A stretch of 64,000 nt of DNA from Lachnospiraceae bacterium (GCA_024399135.1 JAKSHY010000004.1:113756-177755); one strand, 5' to 3'; positions 8,282 to 18,650 are shown, counted from the stretch's first letter. Made by a program: numbers and translations. Notes: generated by a model from the letters alone, not told the origin.

Positions 8282-10777
8282 TTATGCCTTTTTCTTAGTA
8301 ACTTTCACTTTGTCTAAATGCCAGATTTCATCAACATACTGCTGAATAGTTCTATCTGATGAGAACTTACCTGAGCATGCTATATTTAAGATAGCCATCT
8401 TAGCCCAGCCCTTTTCATTCTTATATGCTTCAACAATATTCTTTCTAGCTTCATCGTAAGACTTGAAATCCTTCAGGATGAAGTATGTATCAGCCTTTGA
8501 AGTACTGATTGTATTTAATAATGAATTGTACAATGTTCTGAATCTGTCTGGATCATCAGGAGCATATGTACCATTAATAAGCTGCATAAGAACGCGTCTT
8601 ACATCTGGATCATTATTAAAGATTTCTGTAGGATCATATCCACCGTGCTGCTCGAAGTTAATTACTTCATCTGATGAAAGACCGAAGATGAATGCATTCT
8701 CAGCACCAACTTCTTCTACGATTTCTACGTTAGCACCATCCATAGTACCTAATGTAATAGCACCATTTAACATGAACTTCATGTTAGATGTACCAGATGC
8801 TTCCTTAGAAGCTGTCGAAATCTGCTCAGATACATCTGCAGCAGCAACTATCATTTCTGCTAATGAAACTCTGTAATCCTCTAAGAATACAACCTTAATC
8901 TTTCCACTAATTGATGCATCGTTATTAATTACATCAGCAACTGCATTGATGAGCTTAATAGTCATCTTAGCATTGTAGTAGCCTGCAGCAGCCTTAGCAC
9001 CGAAGATGAATGTTCTTGGATAGAAGTCCATATTAGGATCATCCTTTAGCTGGTTATAAAGATACATGATATGAAGAATATTCATAAGCTGACGCTTGTA
9101 CTCATGAAGTCTCTTAACCTGAACATCAAAGATTGATCTAGGATCAACTTCAACACCATTATGCTCAAGAATATATTCTGCAAGTCTTACCTTGTTCTGA
9201 TACTTGATATTTAAGAATTCATGCTGAGCCTTCTCATCAGATGCATAAACCTTAAGTTTATTAATCTTAGGAAGATTAGTAATCCAGTCACTTCCTACAT
9301 GCTCTGTAACCCAGTCAGCTAATAATGGGTTACCATGAAGAAGGAATCTTCTTTGAGTAATACCATTAGTCTTGTTATTGAACTTCTCTGGCATCATTTC
9401 ATAGAAATCTCTAAGCTCCTGCTTCTTTAAGATCTCTGTATGAAGAGCAGCAACACCGTTTACTGAGTAGCTACATGCAATAGCAAGATAAGCCATTCTA
9501 ACCTGACCATCATAGATAATAGCCATATTTCTGATTTTATCTGGCTGGTTAGGATACATGCTCTCAATCTTAGCGATGAATCTTCTGTTAATTTCTTCAA
9601 TAATCTGATATACACGAGGAAGAAGTCTTGAGAATAATTCGATAGGCCACTTCTCAAGAGCCTCAGCCATAATTGTATGGTTAGTATATGCACATGTCTT
9701 GGTCATGATTTCCCAAGCTTCATCCCAACCTAAGTGATAGTCATCCATTAAAATACGCATAAGCTCAGCTGTTGCAACTGTTGGATGTGTATCATTAAGC
9801 TGGAAAGTAACCTTTTCATAGAACTTATGAATATCATCATGCTTACGCATATATTTTTCTACAGCTTCCTGGACAGATGCTGAAATGAAGAAATACTGCT
9901 GCTTTAATCTAAGCTCTTTTCCTGCGTAATGATTATCGTTAGGATATAAAACTTCAACAATGTTTCTGGCAAGGTTTTCCTGCTCAACTGCCTGATGATA
10001 GTCACCCTTATCAAATGAATCAAGCTGGAAGCATTCAATAGGTTCTGCATCCCATACTCTTAATGTATCAACAACATTATTGCCATAACCAACTATTGGC
10101 ATATCAAAAGGAACGGCTCTAACTGACTGATAACCTTCCTGATGGAAGTTATTTCCGCCCTTTCCGTCTGGTGTTACTTCAACCCATCCTCCAAATTTAA
10201 CTGTCTTAGCATATTCTGGTCTTCTTAATTCGAATGGATTTCCATTTGCAAGCCAGTTATCTGGAACCTCTACCTGATATCCATCTCTTATTGCCTGCTT
10301 GAACATACCATATCTATATCTGATACCGCATCCATATGCTGGATAGCCTAATGTAGCAAGTGAATCCAAGAAACATGCTGCTAAACGACCAAGTCCACCA
10401 TTACCTAATGCTGCATCTGGCTCCTGATCTTCTACAACATCTAAATCAACACCAAGCTCATCCAATGCTTCTCTTACAGACTTCTGTGCCTTAAGGTTAA
10501 CGATATTGTTTCCTAATGCACGACCCATTAAGAACTCCATTGACATATAATAAACAGTTTTAGGATCCTGCTTATCAAACTGCTTTTGAGTCTCCATCCA
10601 GTTGTCAACAACTGTGTCCTTAACTGCATATGCTACAGCCTGGAAAATCTGCTGTGGTGTAGCTTCCTGAAGATTCTTTCTGTACAATGTCTTGATGTTG
10701 TACAAAACACTTCCCTTAAATGCTTCTTTGTCAAATACAAATCCTGTCTTTACCTCTGGTACCTTTTTAGTTGCCAT
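8282..10777 (-). CDS. glgP: Glycogen/maltodextrin phosphorylase
   Basis: Releases glucose-1-phosphate from alpha-1,4-glucan ends with phosphate and pyridoxal phosphate (PLP). The 831-residue length is typical of GT35. Clear family signatures are DNWLANGNPFE, the phosphate/substrate loop NDTHPTVATAELMR, QVKRLHEYKRQ, and the PLP-lysine signature EASGTSNMKFMLNG. It lacks the N-terminal phosphorylation and AMP-control extensions of animal enzymes. The start is preceded by AGGAGGGAG. Glycogen versus maltodextrin preference cannot be decided by eye. It sits 13 bases downstream of ileS, an unrelated partner. Confidence 0.96.
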   Translation of the reverse strand: MATKKVPEVKTGFVFDKEAFKGSVLYNIKTLYRKNLQEATPQQIFQAVAYAVKDTVVDNWMETQKQFDKQDPKTVYYMSMEFLMGRALGNNIVNLKAQKSVREALDELGVDLDVVEDQEPDAALGNGGLGRLAACFLDSLATLGYPAYGCGIRYRYGMFKQAIRDGYQVEVPDNWLANGNPFELRRPEYAKTVKFGGWVEVTPDGKGGNNFHQEGYQSVRAVPFDMPIVGYGNNVVDTLRVWDAEPIECFQLDSFDKGDYHQAVEQENLARNIVEVLYPNDNHYAGKELRLKQQYFFISASVQEAVEKYMRKHDDIHKFYEKVTFQLNDTHPTVATAELMRILMDDYHLGWDEAWEIMTKTCAYTNHTIMAEALEKWPIELFSRLLPRVYQIIEEINRRFIAKIESMYPNQPDKIRNMAIIYDGQVRMAYLAIACSYSVNGVAALHTEILKKQELRDFYEMMPEKFNNKTNGITQRRFLLHGNPLLADWVTEHVGSDWITNLPKINKLKVYASDEKAQHEFLNIKYQNKVRLAEYILEHNGVEVDPRSIFDVQVKRLHEYKRQLMNILHIMYLYNQLKDDPNMDFYPRTFIFGAKAAAGYYNAKMTIKLINAVADVINNDASISGKIKVVFLEDYRVSLAEMIVAAADVSEQISTASKEASGTSNMKFMLNGAITLGTMDGANVEIVEEVGAENAFIFGLSSDEVINFEQHGGYDPTEIFNNDPDVRRVLMQLINGTYAPDDPDRFRTLYNSLLNTISTSKADTYFILKDFKSYDEARKNIVEAYKNEKGWAKMAILNIACSGKFSSDRTIQQYVDEIWHLDKVKVTKKKA

Positions 10778-10790
10778 TAGTTACTCCCTC

Positions 10791-13700
10791 CTAACTACGT
10801 TGTACTGAAATAAGTGCCTTTTCACCGTTAATGTTCCATTCCTTTGAAATCTCGAACTCAACACCCTCAGTGATTTCATCTGCCAATACCTTTGTAGCTA
10901 TTGCATCCCCGTTTGCCAATATAATCTTGGCTAATTTATCATTATTCTTGATTCCAACCTTGATTCTGTCCATAACTTCGAAATCAGAATCTTTACGCAT
11001 TGTCTGAATCTTAGAAATAACTTCAAGTACGAATCCTTCTTCAATTAACTCATCAGTAAGATTTGTATCTAATACTACTGTAACCTTATTATCCCCTTCT
11101 GTTACATATCCTTCCTTCTGAGCTACATCAATAAGAAGATCCTCTTCTGCCAATGAAACCGTAACTCCATCAACATCGAACTTAATTGCACCTTCAGCTT
11201 TAAGCTCTTTCATTGCATTAGTTCCATCTACATTAGCTAAATACTTTTGAATTCCACCTAACTGCTTTCCATACTTTGGACCAACAGTACGAAGCTGAGG
11301 CTTGAATGTGTAGCTTGTTAAGTCTGAAACATCATCCTTAAATACTACTTCCTTAACATTAAGCTCATCTTCAATAATTTCCACAAAGAATTTATCTAAT
11401 TCTTTTTCAGCTTTTACATACATAGAAGCAATAGGCTGACGTGTCTTCATATTAGAAGCATTTCTTGCAGCTCTTCCAAGAACTACAACTGACAATACTT
11501 CGTCCATATTCGCTTCAAGTTCCTTGTCAATCCACTCTTCCTTCACTGCTGGGAATTCACAAAGGTGAATACTTTCTGGAGCATTCTTATCATTAGTACA
11601 TACAAGATTCTGATAAATCTCTTCTGTCATGAATGGAATCATAGGTGCTGCACACTTACAGATCTCAACTAATGCTGTATAAAGTGTCATGTATGCATTA
11701 ATCTTATCCTGCTCCATTCCCTTAGCCCAGAAACGCTCACGTCCACGACGAACATACCAGTTAGACATTTCATCAACGAAATCATCTAAAACTCTTCCGG
11801 CTTCTGGAATTCTGTAGTTTTCAAGGTTGTTATCAACTTCCTTGATTGCAGTATTTAATCTTGATAAAAGCCACTTGTCCATAACAGGAAGCTTATCATA
11901 ATCAAGCGTATACTTGGTTGCATCGAAATCATCTATATTCGCATAAAGAATGAAGAATGCATATGTATTCCATAATGTTCCAAGGAACTTACGCTGTCCT
12001 TCCTGAACTGCTTTTCCATAGAATCTGTTAGGAAGCCATGGAGCTGAATTAGTATAAAAATACCATCTTATCGCATCAGCACCATATGAAGCCAGAGAAT
12101 CAAACGGATCAACGGCATTACCCTTTGACTTACTCATCTTCTGACCATTTTCATCCTGAACAAGACCAAGAACGATAACGTTTTCATATGGAGACTTATT
12201 AAATAAAAGTGTTGATTCAGCCATTAACGAATAGAACCATCCTCTGGTCTGATCTACTGCTTCTGAAATAAATGCAGCAGGGAACTGAGATTCAAACAAC
12301 TCTTTATTCTCAAATGGATAATGATGCTGAGCAAAAGGCATTGCTCCTGAATCGAACCAGCAGTCAATAACTTCTGGAACTCTTCTCATATCCTTTCCAC
12401 ACTTAGGACACTTACAAATAATTTCATCTATATATGGTCTGTGAAGTTCAACTGTCTTAGCCTTGGAATCCTGTGAAAGCTTCTCTAAATCTTCACGAGA
12501 GCCAATAGCCTCCTGATGCTTACAATCTTCACACTCCCAGATATTTAATGGTGTACCCCAGTAACGGTTACGTGAAATACCCCAGTCCTGAATATTTTCA
12601 AGCCAGTTTCCGAATCTTCCTTCACCAATTGAAGGTGGGATCCAGTTAACTGTCTTATTATTCTTAACTAAATCATCCTTTACAGCAGTCATCTTGATGA
12701 ACCATGACTCTCGAGCATAGTAAAGGAGTGGTGTATCACATCTCCAACAGTGAGGATAATCGTGCTCAACCTTAGGAGCGCTGAATAAAATGCCTCTTGC
12801 ATCAAGCTCCTTTAATACTTCTGGGTCACAGCTTACAGCTCCAGCATCAATTTCATGCTTGGATGGCTTACATCTCATGCCTGCAAAAGGAGTTTCCTCA
12901 CGCATTACTCCATGCTCATCAACCATCTGAACAAATGGAGCATCATACTTTCTACCAACTCTGGCATCATCTTCACCAAATGCAGGTGCGATATGTACAA
13001 TACCAGTACCATCTGCCATAGTTACATATTCATCACAATATACGAAGAATGCTTTCTTGTTCTGCTTGTCTGTAGCAGCCTTAGCACATTCGTATAATGG
13101 TTCATATTCCTTATATTCAAGATCTTTACCTGTATATTTTTCAATTACTTCGTATGCAGGTGTTCCCTCTTCTCTCTCAATCTGACCTAATACATTATCA
13201 AGAAGAGCTTCTGCCATGATATATGTATATCCATCAGCAGCCTTAACTCTTACATATGTGTCATTAGGGTTAACACAAAGAGCAATATTAGAAGGTAATG
13301 TCCAAGGAGTTGTTGTCCATGCAAGGAAATATGCATCCTCATCCTTAATCTTAAATCTGACAACAGCTGTTCTTTCCTTTAATACCTTATATCCCTGAGC
13401 CACCTCATGAGATGATAAAGGTGTTCCACAACGTGGACAGTAAGGAACAATCTTAAAGCCCTTATATAAAAGACCTTTGTCCCAAATTTGCTTAAGAGCC
13501 CACCACTCAGACTCAATAAAGTTATCATCATATGTAACATATGGGTTATCCATATCAGCCCAGAATCCTACTGTGCCTGAAAAATCTTCCCACATACCCT
13601 TATATTTCCATACTGATTCCTTACACTTGGTAATGAAAGGATCAAGTCCGTATGCTTCAATCTGATCCTTACCATCAATGCCTAAAAGTTTCTCAACTTC

Positions 13701-13982
13701 AAGCTCTACTGGAAGACCGTGAGTATCCCAACCAGCTTTTCTAGGAACATAATATCCCTTCATTGTTCTGTATCTTGGAATCATATCCTTGATACAACGG
13801 GTAAGCACGTGTCCAATATGAGGCTTACCATTAGCAGTTGGTGGGCCATCATAGAATGTATATGTAGGACAACCTTCACGTATTTTCATACTCTTTTTGA
13901 AAATATCATTGTCCTTCCAAAACTTTTCAATATTTTTTTCACGATCTACGAAGTTAAGATCTGTTGAAACTTTTCGATACAT
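10791..13982 (-). CDS. ileS: Isoleucyl-tRNA synthetase, type 2
   Basis: Charges tRNA-Ile and edits Val-tRNA-Ile. The protein has 1063 residues from the ATG at 13982, which has AAAGGA about 10 bases upstream. The class I signatures are PHIGHV (HIGH-like) inside GPPTANGKPHIGHVL and KMSKSKGNA. The RKAGWDTHGLPVE stretch, the KMSKSKGN form, the long anticodon/C-terminal region and the absence of the C-terminal zinc cluster of the E. coli enzyme place it with the eukaryote-like type 2 enzymes, known for tolerance to mupirocin. No T-box leader fits in the short upstream gap. A possible promoter (TTGCGT, 18 bases, TAATAT) lies just upstream. Confidence 0.96.
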   Translation of the reverse strand: MYRKVSTDLNFVDREKNIEKFWKDNDIFKKSMKIREGCPTYTFYDGPPTANGKPHIGHVLTRCIKDMIPRYRTMKGYYVPRKAGWDTHGLPVELEVEKLLGIDGKDQIEAYGLDPFITKCKESVWKYKGMWEDFSGTVGFWADMDNPYVTYDDNFIESEWWALKQIWDKGLLYKGFKIVPYCPRCGTPLSSHEVAQGYKVLKERTAVVRFKIKDEDAYFLAWTTTPWTLPSNIALCVNPNDTYVRVKAADGYTYIMAEALLDNVLGQIEREEGTPAYEVIEKYTGKDLEYKEYEPLYECAKAATDKQNKKAFFVYCDEYVTMADGTGIVHIAPAFGEDDARVGRKYDAPFVQMVDEHGVMREETPFAGMRCKPSKHEIDAGAVSCDPEVLKELDARGILFSAPKVEHDYPHCWRCDTPLLYYARESWFIKMTAVKDDLVKNNKTVNWIPPSIGEGRFGNWLENIQDWGISRNRYWGTPLNIWECEDCKHQEAIGSREDLEKLSQDSKAKTVELHRPYIDEIICKCPKCGKDMRRVPEVIDCWFDSGAMPFAQHHYPFENKELFESQFPAAFISEAVDQTRGWFYSLMAESTLLFNKSPYENVIVLGLVQDENGQKMSKSKGNAVDPFDSLASYGADAIRWYFYTNSAPWLPNRFYGKAVQEGQRKFLGTLWNTYAFFILYANIDDFDATKYTLDYDKLPVMDKWLLSRLNTAIKEVDNNLENYRIPEAGRVLDDFVDEMSNWYVRRGRERFWAKGMEQDKINAYMTLYTALVEICKCAAPMIPFMTEEIYQNLVCTNDKNAPESIHLCEFPAVKEEWIDKELEANMDEVLSVVVLGRAARNASNMKTRQPIASMYVKAEKELDKFFVEIIEDELNVKEVVFKDDVSDLTSYTFKPQLRTVGPKYGKQLGGIQKYLANVDGTNAMKELKAEGAIKFDVDGVTVSLAEEDLLIDVAQKEGYVTEGDNKVTVVLDTNLTDELIEEGFVLEVISKIQTMRKDSDFEVMDRIKVGIKNNDKLAKIILANGDAIATKVLADEITEGVEFEISKEWNINGEKALISVQRS

Positions 13983-14064
13983 TTTGATCAATCCTTTCAA
14001 AAAATAAATAATCCAATATATATTACACCTAAAATATACCTAAACGCAACATTGAAGACGATTA

Positions 14065-15111
14065 CTATTTATGAAAAACATTACCATTAGCGTCAATTGT
14101 AACTTTTAAATTCCTGCTATAGGTGTTTAAATTCTGAATGATTTTGCTGTACTCTGTACCTGTTGCAGGTGTCGGGCAATAATCATTTTTATTCGGCACT
14201 GAACTGATAAGGCAAGGAATAACCTTTAGCGATGCTTCTCCAACAGCATTATGTCCTGCTACATTTATTGTAGCCTGAACAATCATACTCTTCTTGTCTT
14301 TAGGATTCTTATGACCTCCGAACGAAAAATTGCCCAGACTGTAAATTATATATTTGCCATTATAATATTCAATTCCCTGAAGAACATGTGGGTGACATCC
14401 AACAACTAAATCTGCGCCCCAGTCTATACACTTGTGACCAAGCTCCTTCTGATAAGGCGCTGGATACTTGTCAAGCTCAATTCCCCAGTGACAGCATGCA
14501 AGAACCAGATCACATCCTGCCTTTTTCAGGGAACTTATTCCAGAAATCAGATAATTTTCAACCTTTTTTCCATCATAGACTTCATTGACAGAAACATATC
14601 CGATTTTAATTCCATCCTTAGTTGTATAGATTCTTGTATGTTCATCGAATGCATATGGCATGTTAATAGCATTTAATGAAACCAGTGTATCTGCAAGTCC
14701 CTGCTCACCATAATCCATTCTGTGATTGTTACCAAGCGTAACCGCATCAATACCTGAATTAACTAAAACCTGATTGAATTCTGGGCGACCCTTAATGTTG
14801 TACTGTTTCTTAACAAGTCCATTCGAATTAGTAAGAACTCCCTCAAAATTGACAAGTGTCATATCGTCTAAATCAAAGATTGGCTTAACATTTTTGAAAA
14901 AGTGATCAGGACCGTAATTGTCGAAATACTGATCGAAACTATTAGAATAATCATGTATCGCCAGTTTTCCTAAAGAACAATCCCCTGCCAAAGATATAGT
15001 TACACTCTTAATCCCATCTGCTTGAGAACTTATACTGTCATTTGAAATTGAAGAAAAAACTACTGCCGTAATTAAAATAAAAACTGCAGCTTTCTTAATT
15101 ATTTTATTCAT
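14065..15111 (-). CDS. CapA-family metallophosphatase-like protein, secreted
   Basis: A 348-residue member of the CapA/PgsA (poly-gamma-glutamate capsule) family, a calcineurin-like metallophosphoesterase fold. The start at 15111 gives a signal peptide or N-terminal membrane helix (IIKKAAVFILITAVVFSS). Metal-site motifs follow in order: LAGDCSLG, VNFEGVLT, LGNNHRMDYG, CCHWGIE, GCHPHVLQG and SLGNFSFGG. Related proteins act in capsule or peptidoglycan-linked polymer metabolism, but their chemistry is not settled. It is the last gene of the envelope cluster that begins with the racemase at 20932, 46 bases after the lipoprotein gene. A GTG further upstream is a less likely start. Confidence 0.85.
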   Translation of the reverse strand: MNKIIKKAAVFILITAVVFSSISNDSISSQADGIKSVTISLAGDCSLGKLAIHDYSNSFDQYFDNYGPDHFFKNVKPIFDLDDMTLVNFEGVLTNSNGLVKKQYNIKGRPEFNQVLVNSGIDAVTLGNNHRMDYGEQGLADTLVSLNAINMPYAFDEHTRIYTTKDGIKIGYVSVNEVYDGKKVENYLISGISSLKKAGCDLVLACCHWGIELDKYPAPYQKELGHKCIDWGADLVVGCHPHVLQGIEYYNGKYIIYSLGNFSFGGHKNPKDKKSMIVQATINVAGHNAVGEASLKVIPCLISSVPNKNDYCPTPATGTEYSKIIQNLNTYSRNLKVTIDANGNVFHK

Positions 15112-15157
15112 AATACCTGACACCAAAAATCGCACTTTGTATCTTCAATCTTGAAAA

Positions 15158-15736
15158 CTACTCTTCATCTAATACTGTAGAAAGATATTTGATAGAAACA
15201 ATCTGATCTCCATCAAGGATGAAGCAAAGCTTCATATTGTCCTTACGATATACACACATTCCATCTTCGTTGGTATATTCTTCTCCATATGTATCTATCA
15301 TATTCTGATTAGACTGTCCGATGCAGATTCCTTCCTTAGTTGACACTGTGTCATCCTTTAAAATTACTCCGGAAATTAAATCCTTTTCATTCTGTGGATA
15401 AGTATCTACCTCAAAGCTTGAATATGTGTAAATCTTATCAAGTCCATTAAATGCACAGCTTGGATTTTCATAATAAGAAGTTGGCTCACCTAAAGATGCA
15501 ATAATAGGTTCAGCATCTGCGTCAACTACAACATCTGTTCCGTTAAATGAGAAAACATATCCTGATACCGAAGAACCTGAAGCCTCCTGACCTTCGTTTT
15601 CTACATTGTTATTCTGGGCATTCACTGTAGTGTTATTGACATCACCTGAAATAACCTTAGAATCATTGGAGTTCCCACATGCTGCCAAAGATACACACAT
15701 CAAAACTCCCATAAGTGTTACTGCTAATTTTTTCAT
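15158..15736 (-). CDS. Putative lipoprotein, function unknown
   Basis: A 192-residue exported protein. The N-terminus is a lipoprotein signal (MKKLAVTLMGVLMCVSLAAC) with the lipobox LAAC, so the mature protein would be lipid-anchored on Cys. An Asn/Ser-rich linker follows, then a compact domain of about 130 residues rich in beta strands. I do not recognise the domain. The second in-frame ATG at 15736 is chosen because AGGAG lies 7 bases upstream; the first at 15742 overlaps the preceding stop codon as ATGA. This tight coupling to the SGNH gene suggests a role in the same surface modification. Confidence 0.75.
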   Translation of the reverse strand: MKKLAVTLMGVLMCVSLAACGNSNDSKVISGDVNNTTVNAQNNNVENEGQEASGSSVSGYVFSFNGTDVVVDADAEPIIASLGEPTSYYENPSCAFNGLDKIYTYSSFEVDTYPQNEKDLISGVILKDDTVSTKEGICIGQSNQNMIDTYGEEYTNEDGMCVYRKDNMKLCFILDGDQIVSIKYLSTVLDEE

Positions 15737-15738
15737 AA

Positions 15739-16770
15739 TCATTCTCCTTCTAGCTCACGTAATTTATTTTCTAAATCAGAATTAAATAATTCCAATTTTT
15801 CGTTCCATATTTTTTCTAATTTTTCATCGCCTCTTCGGCTCTTAAGTCCGATTTCATTCTTAATATAATCGCCAAGATACTTGGTTACCTTCTGTCCACC
15901 ATAATAGTTTAAGTGAAGACCTGCATCATATGTATCCTCATCCCAGTTAAGATTGCATTCATCCTGAAGCTCGAGGAAATTAATATATCTTAAATCATTC
16001 TTCTTGGCATACTCTTCCATCTGCTCTTCCCATTCAGGATACCAGTATGGATATAAGGAAGGAGCTTTAATTAATATTAGCTCTATATCATTTTCCTTAC
16101 ATAATTTAGTCATCATATCAAGATACTTATATGAATTATCTCCGAACTGATAGTTACCAAGAATTTCGCCACCCGGAACATCCTTGGCAGGTTTAGCATC
16201 GACTCTCATATAATAGCCATTATGGAATCTGACATCAGTGTCAAATATATGCTCTATATCCTCCTCTTCAAGTTCACTCCATCTTGAATGATATCTAAGA
16301 AGTGGAAAAACATATTCTATGAAATGCTCCTTAGATGTCATGGATGCATATATATTGTCAACTTTAGACTTAGACCATCTCATTCCTTCAATGGACATTC
16401 TGTTATATGCTTCCTTCTGAGGCTCGTTATATTTCATTGATAATACATTAAAAATAACTACATCCGGCTTTTCATATCTAAGCGCATCCTCTAAAAGATA
16501 GTAGGACTGCCATATAAGCTGCTGTGCTGATCCTCTAATATAAGAGTTATATCCGTAATCCGTCCAGAGCATTGCTGGAACGAAATTCTCATATACCTCA
16601 CAGTCTCCAACAAACAAAATATCGTGATCCATTTCCTCTTCATAATATTCTGCTATAAGTCTGCCCTCTGTAACATCAGAAACATACTTTGGCATAAAAA
16701 GCTTCTGTACGAAGAACAAAATCACAAGGATTAATGCAATTGTAATAACATACTTTAATACTTTTTTCAT
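15739..16770 (-). CDS. SGNH/DltD-like membrane-anchored protein of surface O-acylation
   Basis: A 343-residue protein with one N-terminal membrane helix (about 7-25) and an extracytoplasmic SGNH-hydrolase-like domain. Block I reads VGDCEVYENF: Cys occupies the place of the usual catalytic Ser. The C-terminal block DAGLHLNYYGGQ supplies the expected Asp and His. Proteins of this type pair with MBOAT acyltransferases (DltD with DltB, PatB with PatA) to move acyl groups to extracellular polymers. It lies 57 bases after the MBOAT gene and overlaps the next gene by ATGA. No ribosome binding site is evident before the start. Confidence 0.75.
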   Translation of the reverse strand: MKKVLKYVITIALILVILFFVQKLFMPKYVSDVTEGRLIAEYYEEEMDHDILFVGDCEVYENFVPAMLWTDYGYNSYIRGSAQQLIWQSYYLLEDALRYEKPDVVIFNVLSMKYNEPQKEAYNRMSIEGMRWSKSKVDNIYASMTSKEHFIEYVFPLLRYHSRWSELEEEDIEHIFDTDVRFHNGYYMRVDAKPAKDVPGGEILGNYQFGDNSYKYLDMMTKLCKENDIELILIKAPSLYPYWYPEWEEQMEEYAKKNDLRYINFLELQDECNLNWDEDTYDAGLHLNYYGGQKVTKYLGDYIKNEIGLKSRRGDEKLEKIWNEKLELFNSDLENKLRELEGE

Positions 16771-16827
16771 GCTGCTAATTTAATAAATGTATTCTTTTTA
16801 ATTCGCTATATTTTTGTATACAGGTCA

Positions 16828-18420
16828 TTAGAACTGATTATAAATAAACTGAGTTGCATCATATCCGATTCCATAGATTCCGAAAATGATGACCATAAGG
16901 AAAAGTCCGAACCATATGCATACCTTTAATGGGTACGAAATTCTGTATATTTGTTCGCGGACACTTTCCTTTCTCTGGAACATTGATACCATAAAAAGAA
17001 TTATCACTCCTATGAAAAGAATAATAAAATCTGATATCTTCAGTCCTATATTAAGGAGTGATCCATCAAAAATCACATTATAATTACCTTCTGTGAACAT
17101 TGTACCGAACATCTTAAATGTAAGCGGTACATCCCTGTAACAGTCAAACGTTCTAAGACAGCTCATTAAAAGAACTGTTCTGATAACCTGAAAGCCCTGG
17201 TATGGACGATTGTTTTCAAGGTGAAATTTATTATGGAATCTGTGATATAAAGGTTCGAATTCCTGAGATATCATAATTACAACGAAGTTTCCAAGTCCCC
17301 ATACTATGAAGTTCCAGCTTGCACCGTGCCAGATACCTGTAGTAAACCATACAACGAAGCTCGACAAATATATAGGTACTCTCTTTCCTATCGTCTCTCC
17401 TAAATGATTTCTGGACCACTTCGAAATCTTAAGCATTGGACCACAAACAGTAATTGGATAAAAGATGTAGTCTGTAAACCATGATCCCATTGTAATATGC
17501 CATCTGTTCCAGTACTCTTTAATATTCTTAGAAAAGAATGGACGCATGAAGTTTTCAGTAACATTTACTCCAAGGCATTGGGCTACGCCAATTGTAATAT
17601 CTATACCACCGGTAAAATCACAGTAAAGCTCTAAGGCATAAAACAGCATTCCAACGAATACATAGGCACCCTTATAAGTATCTGCATCCTTAATAAGAGC
17701 ATTCACACCAATAAGCATTCTGTCTGCAATAACAAGTTTCTTAAAAAATCCCCACAATATTCTTTCTAATCCAAAAGTGAACATCTTAGAATCAAACTTA
17801 TGCTCCTTGTACAGAGTTTCAGAAAGATCCTGATATCTACTTATTGGACCCTGGACAAGCTGTGGGAAGAATGAAACAAATAATGCGAATTTAAAGAAGT
17901 TCCTTTGAGCCTTAATAGTGCCTCTATGCACATCAATTAAATATCCAATCGCCTGGAAGGTGTAGAAGGATATTCCCATAGGAACAACAATATCAACAAA
18001 GCTTAAGGTTGCAGAGCTTCCAAAAGCACTTAAAATTCCATTAATATTAGAAATAGTGAAATTAGTATATTTAATTACGGCCAAAATACCAAGACCAACT
18101 AAAAGTCCAAGAAGCATCCAGTGAAATCTTGACTTTTTCTCTTTTGCCTTAAAGGCCTTCTTCTCTTCCTTAGTAAGTTCATCCTTGTGTTCTTTAAGGT
18201 ATGCTTCCTGAAAGGCTCTTTTTTGATCTAATTTTAGCGCAACTAAATAGACAACCAGTGTAGTTGTAAAGATATATGCAACATACACAGGTCTTGCAAG
18301 ATAATAAAAGATATAGCTTCCAGCTAATAATAATATCCACTGGAAGCGTTTAGGAATTGCATAAAAAAGAATAAACAGGACTGTAATAAATCCTATGAAT
18401 TCATACGAGGTAAATAACAT
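16828..18420 (-). CDS. MBOAT-family membrane O-acyltransferase (DltB/AlgI/PatA-like)
   Basis: A 530-residue polytopic membrane protein. The MBOAT signature includes VPMGISFYTFQAIGYLIDV, FFPQLVQGPISRY, NRWHITMGSWFTDYIFYP and the catalytic-His block TTGIWHGASWNFIVWG. The family moves acyl or aminoacyl groups across the membrane onto cell-wall polymers or exopolysaccharide. The gene begins 2 bases after the carrier protein and is followed by the SGNH protein, the same order of roles as in dlt operons. A Lys-rich cytosolic loop lies near residues 70-100. Substrate is inferred only from context. Confidence 0.9.
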   Translation of the reverse strand: MLFTSYEFIGFITVLFILFYAIPKRFQWILLLAGSYIFYYLARPVYVAYIFTTTLVVYLVALKLDQKRAFQEAYLKEHKDELTKEEKKAFKAKEKKSRFHWMLLGLLVGLGILAVIKYTNFTISNINGILSAFGSSATLSFVDIVVPMGISFYTFQAIGYLIDVHRGTIKAQRNFFKFALFVSFFPQLVQGPISRYQDLSETLYKEHKFDSKMFTFGLERILWGFFKKLVIADRMLIGVNALIKDADTYKGAYVFVGMLFYALELYCDFTGGIDITIGVAQCLGVNVTENFMRPFFSKNIKEYWNRWHITMGSWFTDYIFYPITVCGPMLKISKWSRNHLGETIGKRVPIYLSSFVVWFTTGIWHGASWNFIVWGLGNFVVIMISQEFEPLYHRFHNKFHLENNRPYQGFQVIRTVLLMSCLRTFDCYRDVPLTFKMFGTMFTEGNYNVIFDGSLLNIGLKISDFIILFIGVIILFMVSMFQRKESVREQIYRISYPLKVCIWFGLFLMVIIFGIYGIGYDATQFIYNQF

Positions 18421-18422
18421 TC

Positions 18423-18650
18423 TTATTCGTCCTCAAGCTGTTCAATTAATTCATATAAGGCTTTAGCAGAGTTAAAATACTCTGGCTTAATATATTCTGC
18501 TGAGATAACTACATCAAAAGTTTCATTAACCTCTGAAATGATAGTAACAATATCAAATGAATCAAGAATCTTGTCATCAACTAATGTGTCACAAGAATCA
18601 AAATCAATCTCTGGGTGAAGATCCTGTAAAATTTCTAATAACTCGTCCAT
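18423..18650 (-). CDS. Acyl/aminoacyl carrier protein (DltC-like)
   Basis: A 75-residue acidic helical protein. The phosphopantetheine serine is in KILDSFDIVTII, matching the DS(F/L) motif of carrier proteins, and the length equals DltC. It has AAGGAG before its ATG. It lies between an adenylating ligase and an MBOAT protein, which together make a DltA-DltC-DltB-like set: the ligase would load the pantetheine arm and the MBOAT protein would use the loaded carrier. A fatty-acid carrier role is less likely given these neighbours. Confidence 0.85.
   Translation of the reverse strand: MDELLEILQDLHPEIDFDSCDTLVDDKILDSFDIVTIISEVNETFDVVISAEYIKPEYFNSAKALYELIEQLEDE

Noticed and set aside
13983..14064. 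T-box leader in front of ileS
   Set aside because: The gap is only about 80 bases and lacks T-box sequence and an antiterminator.
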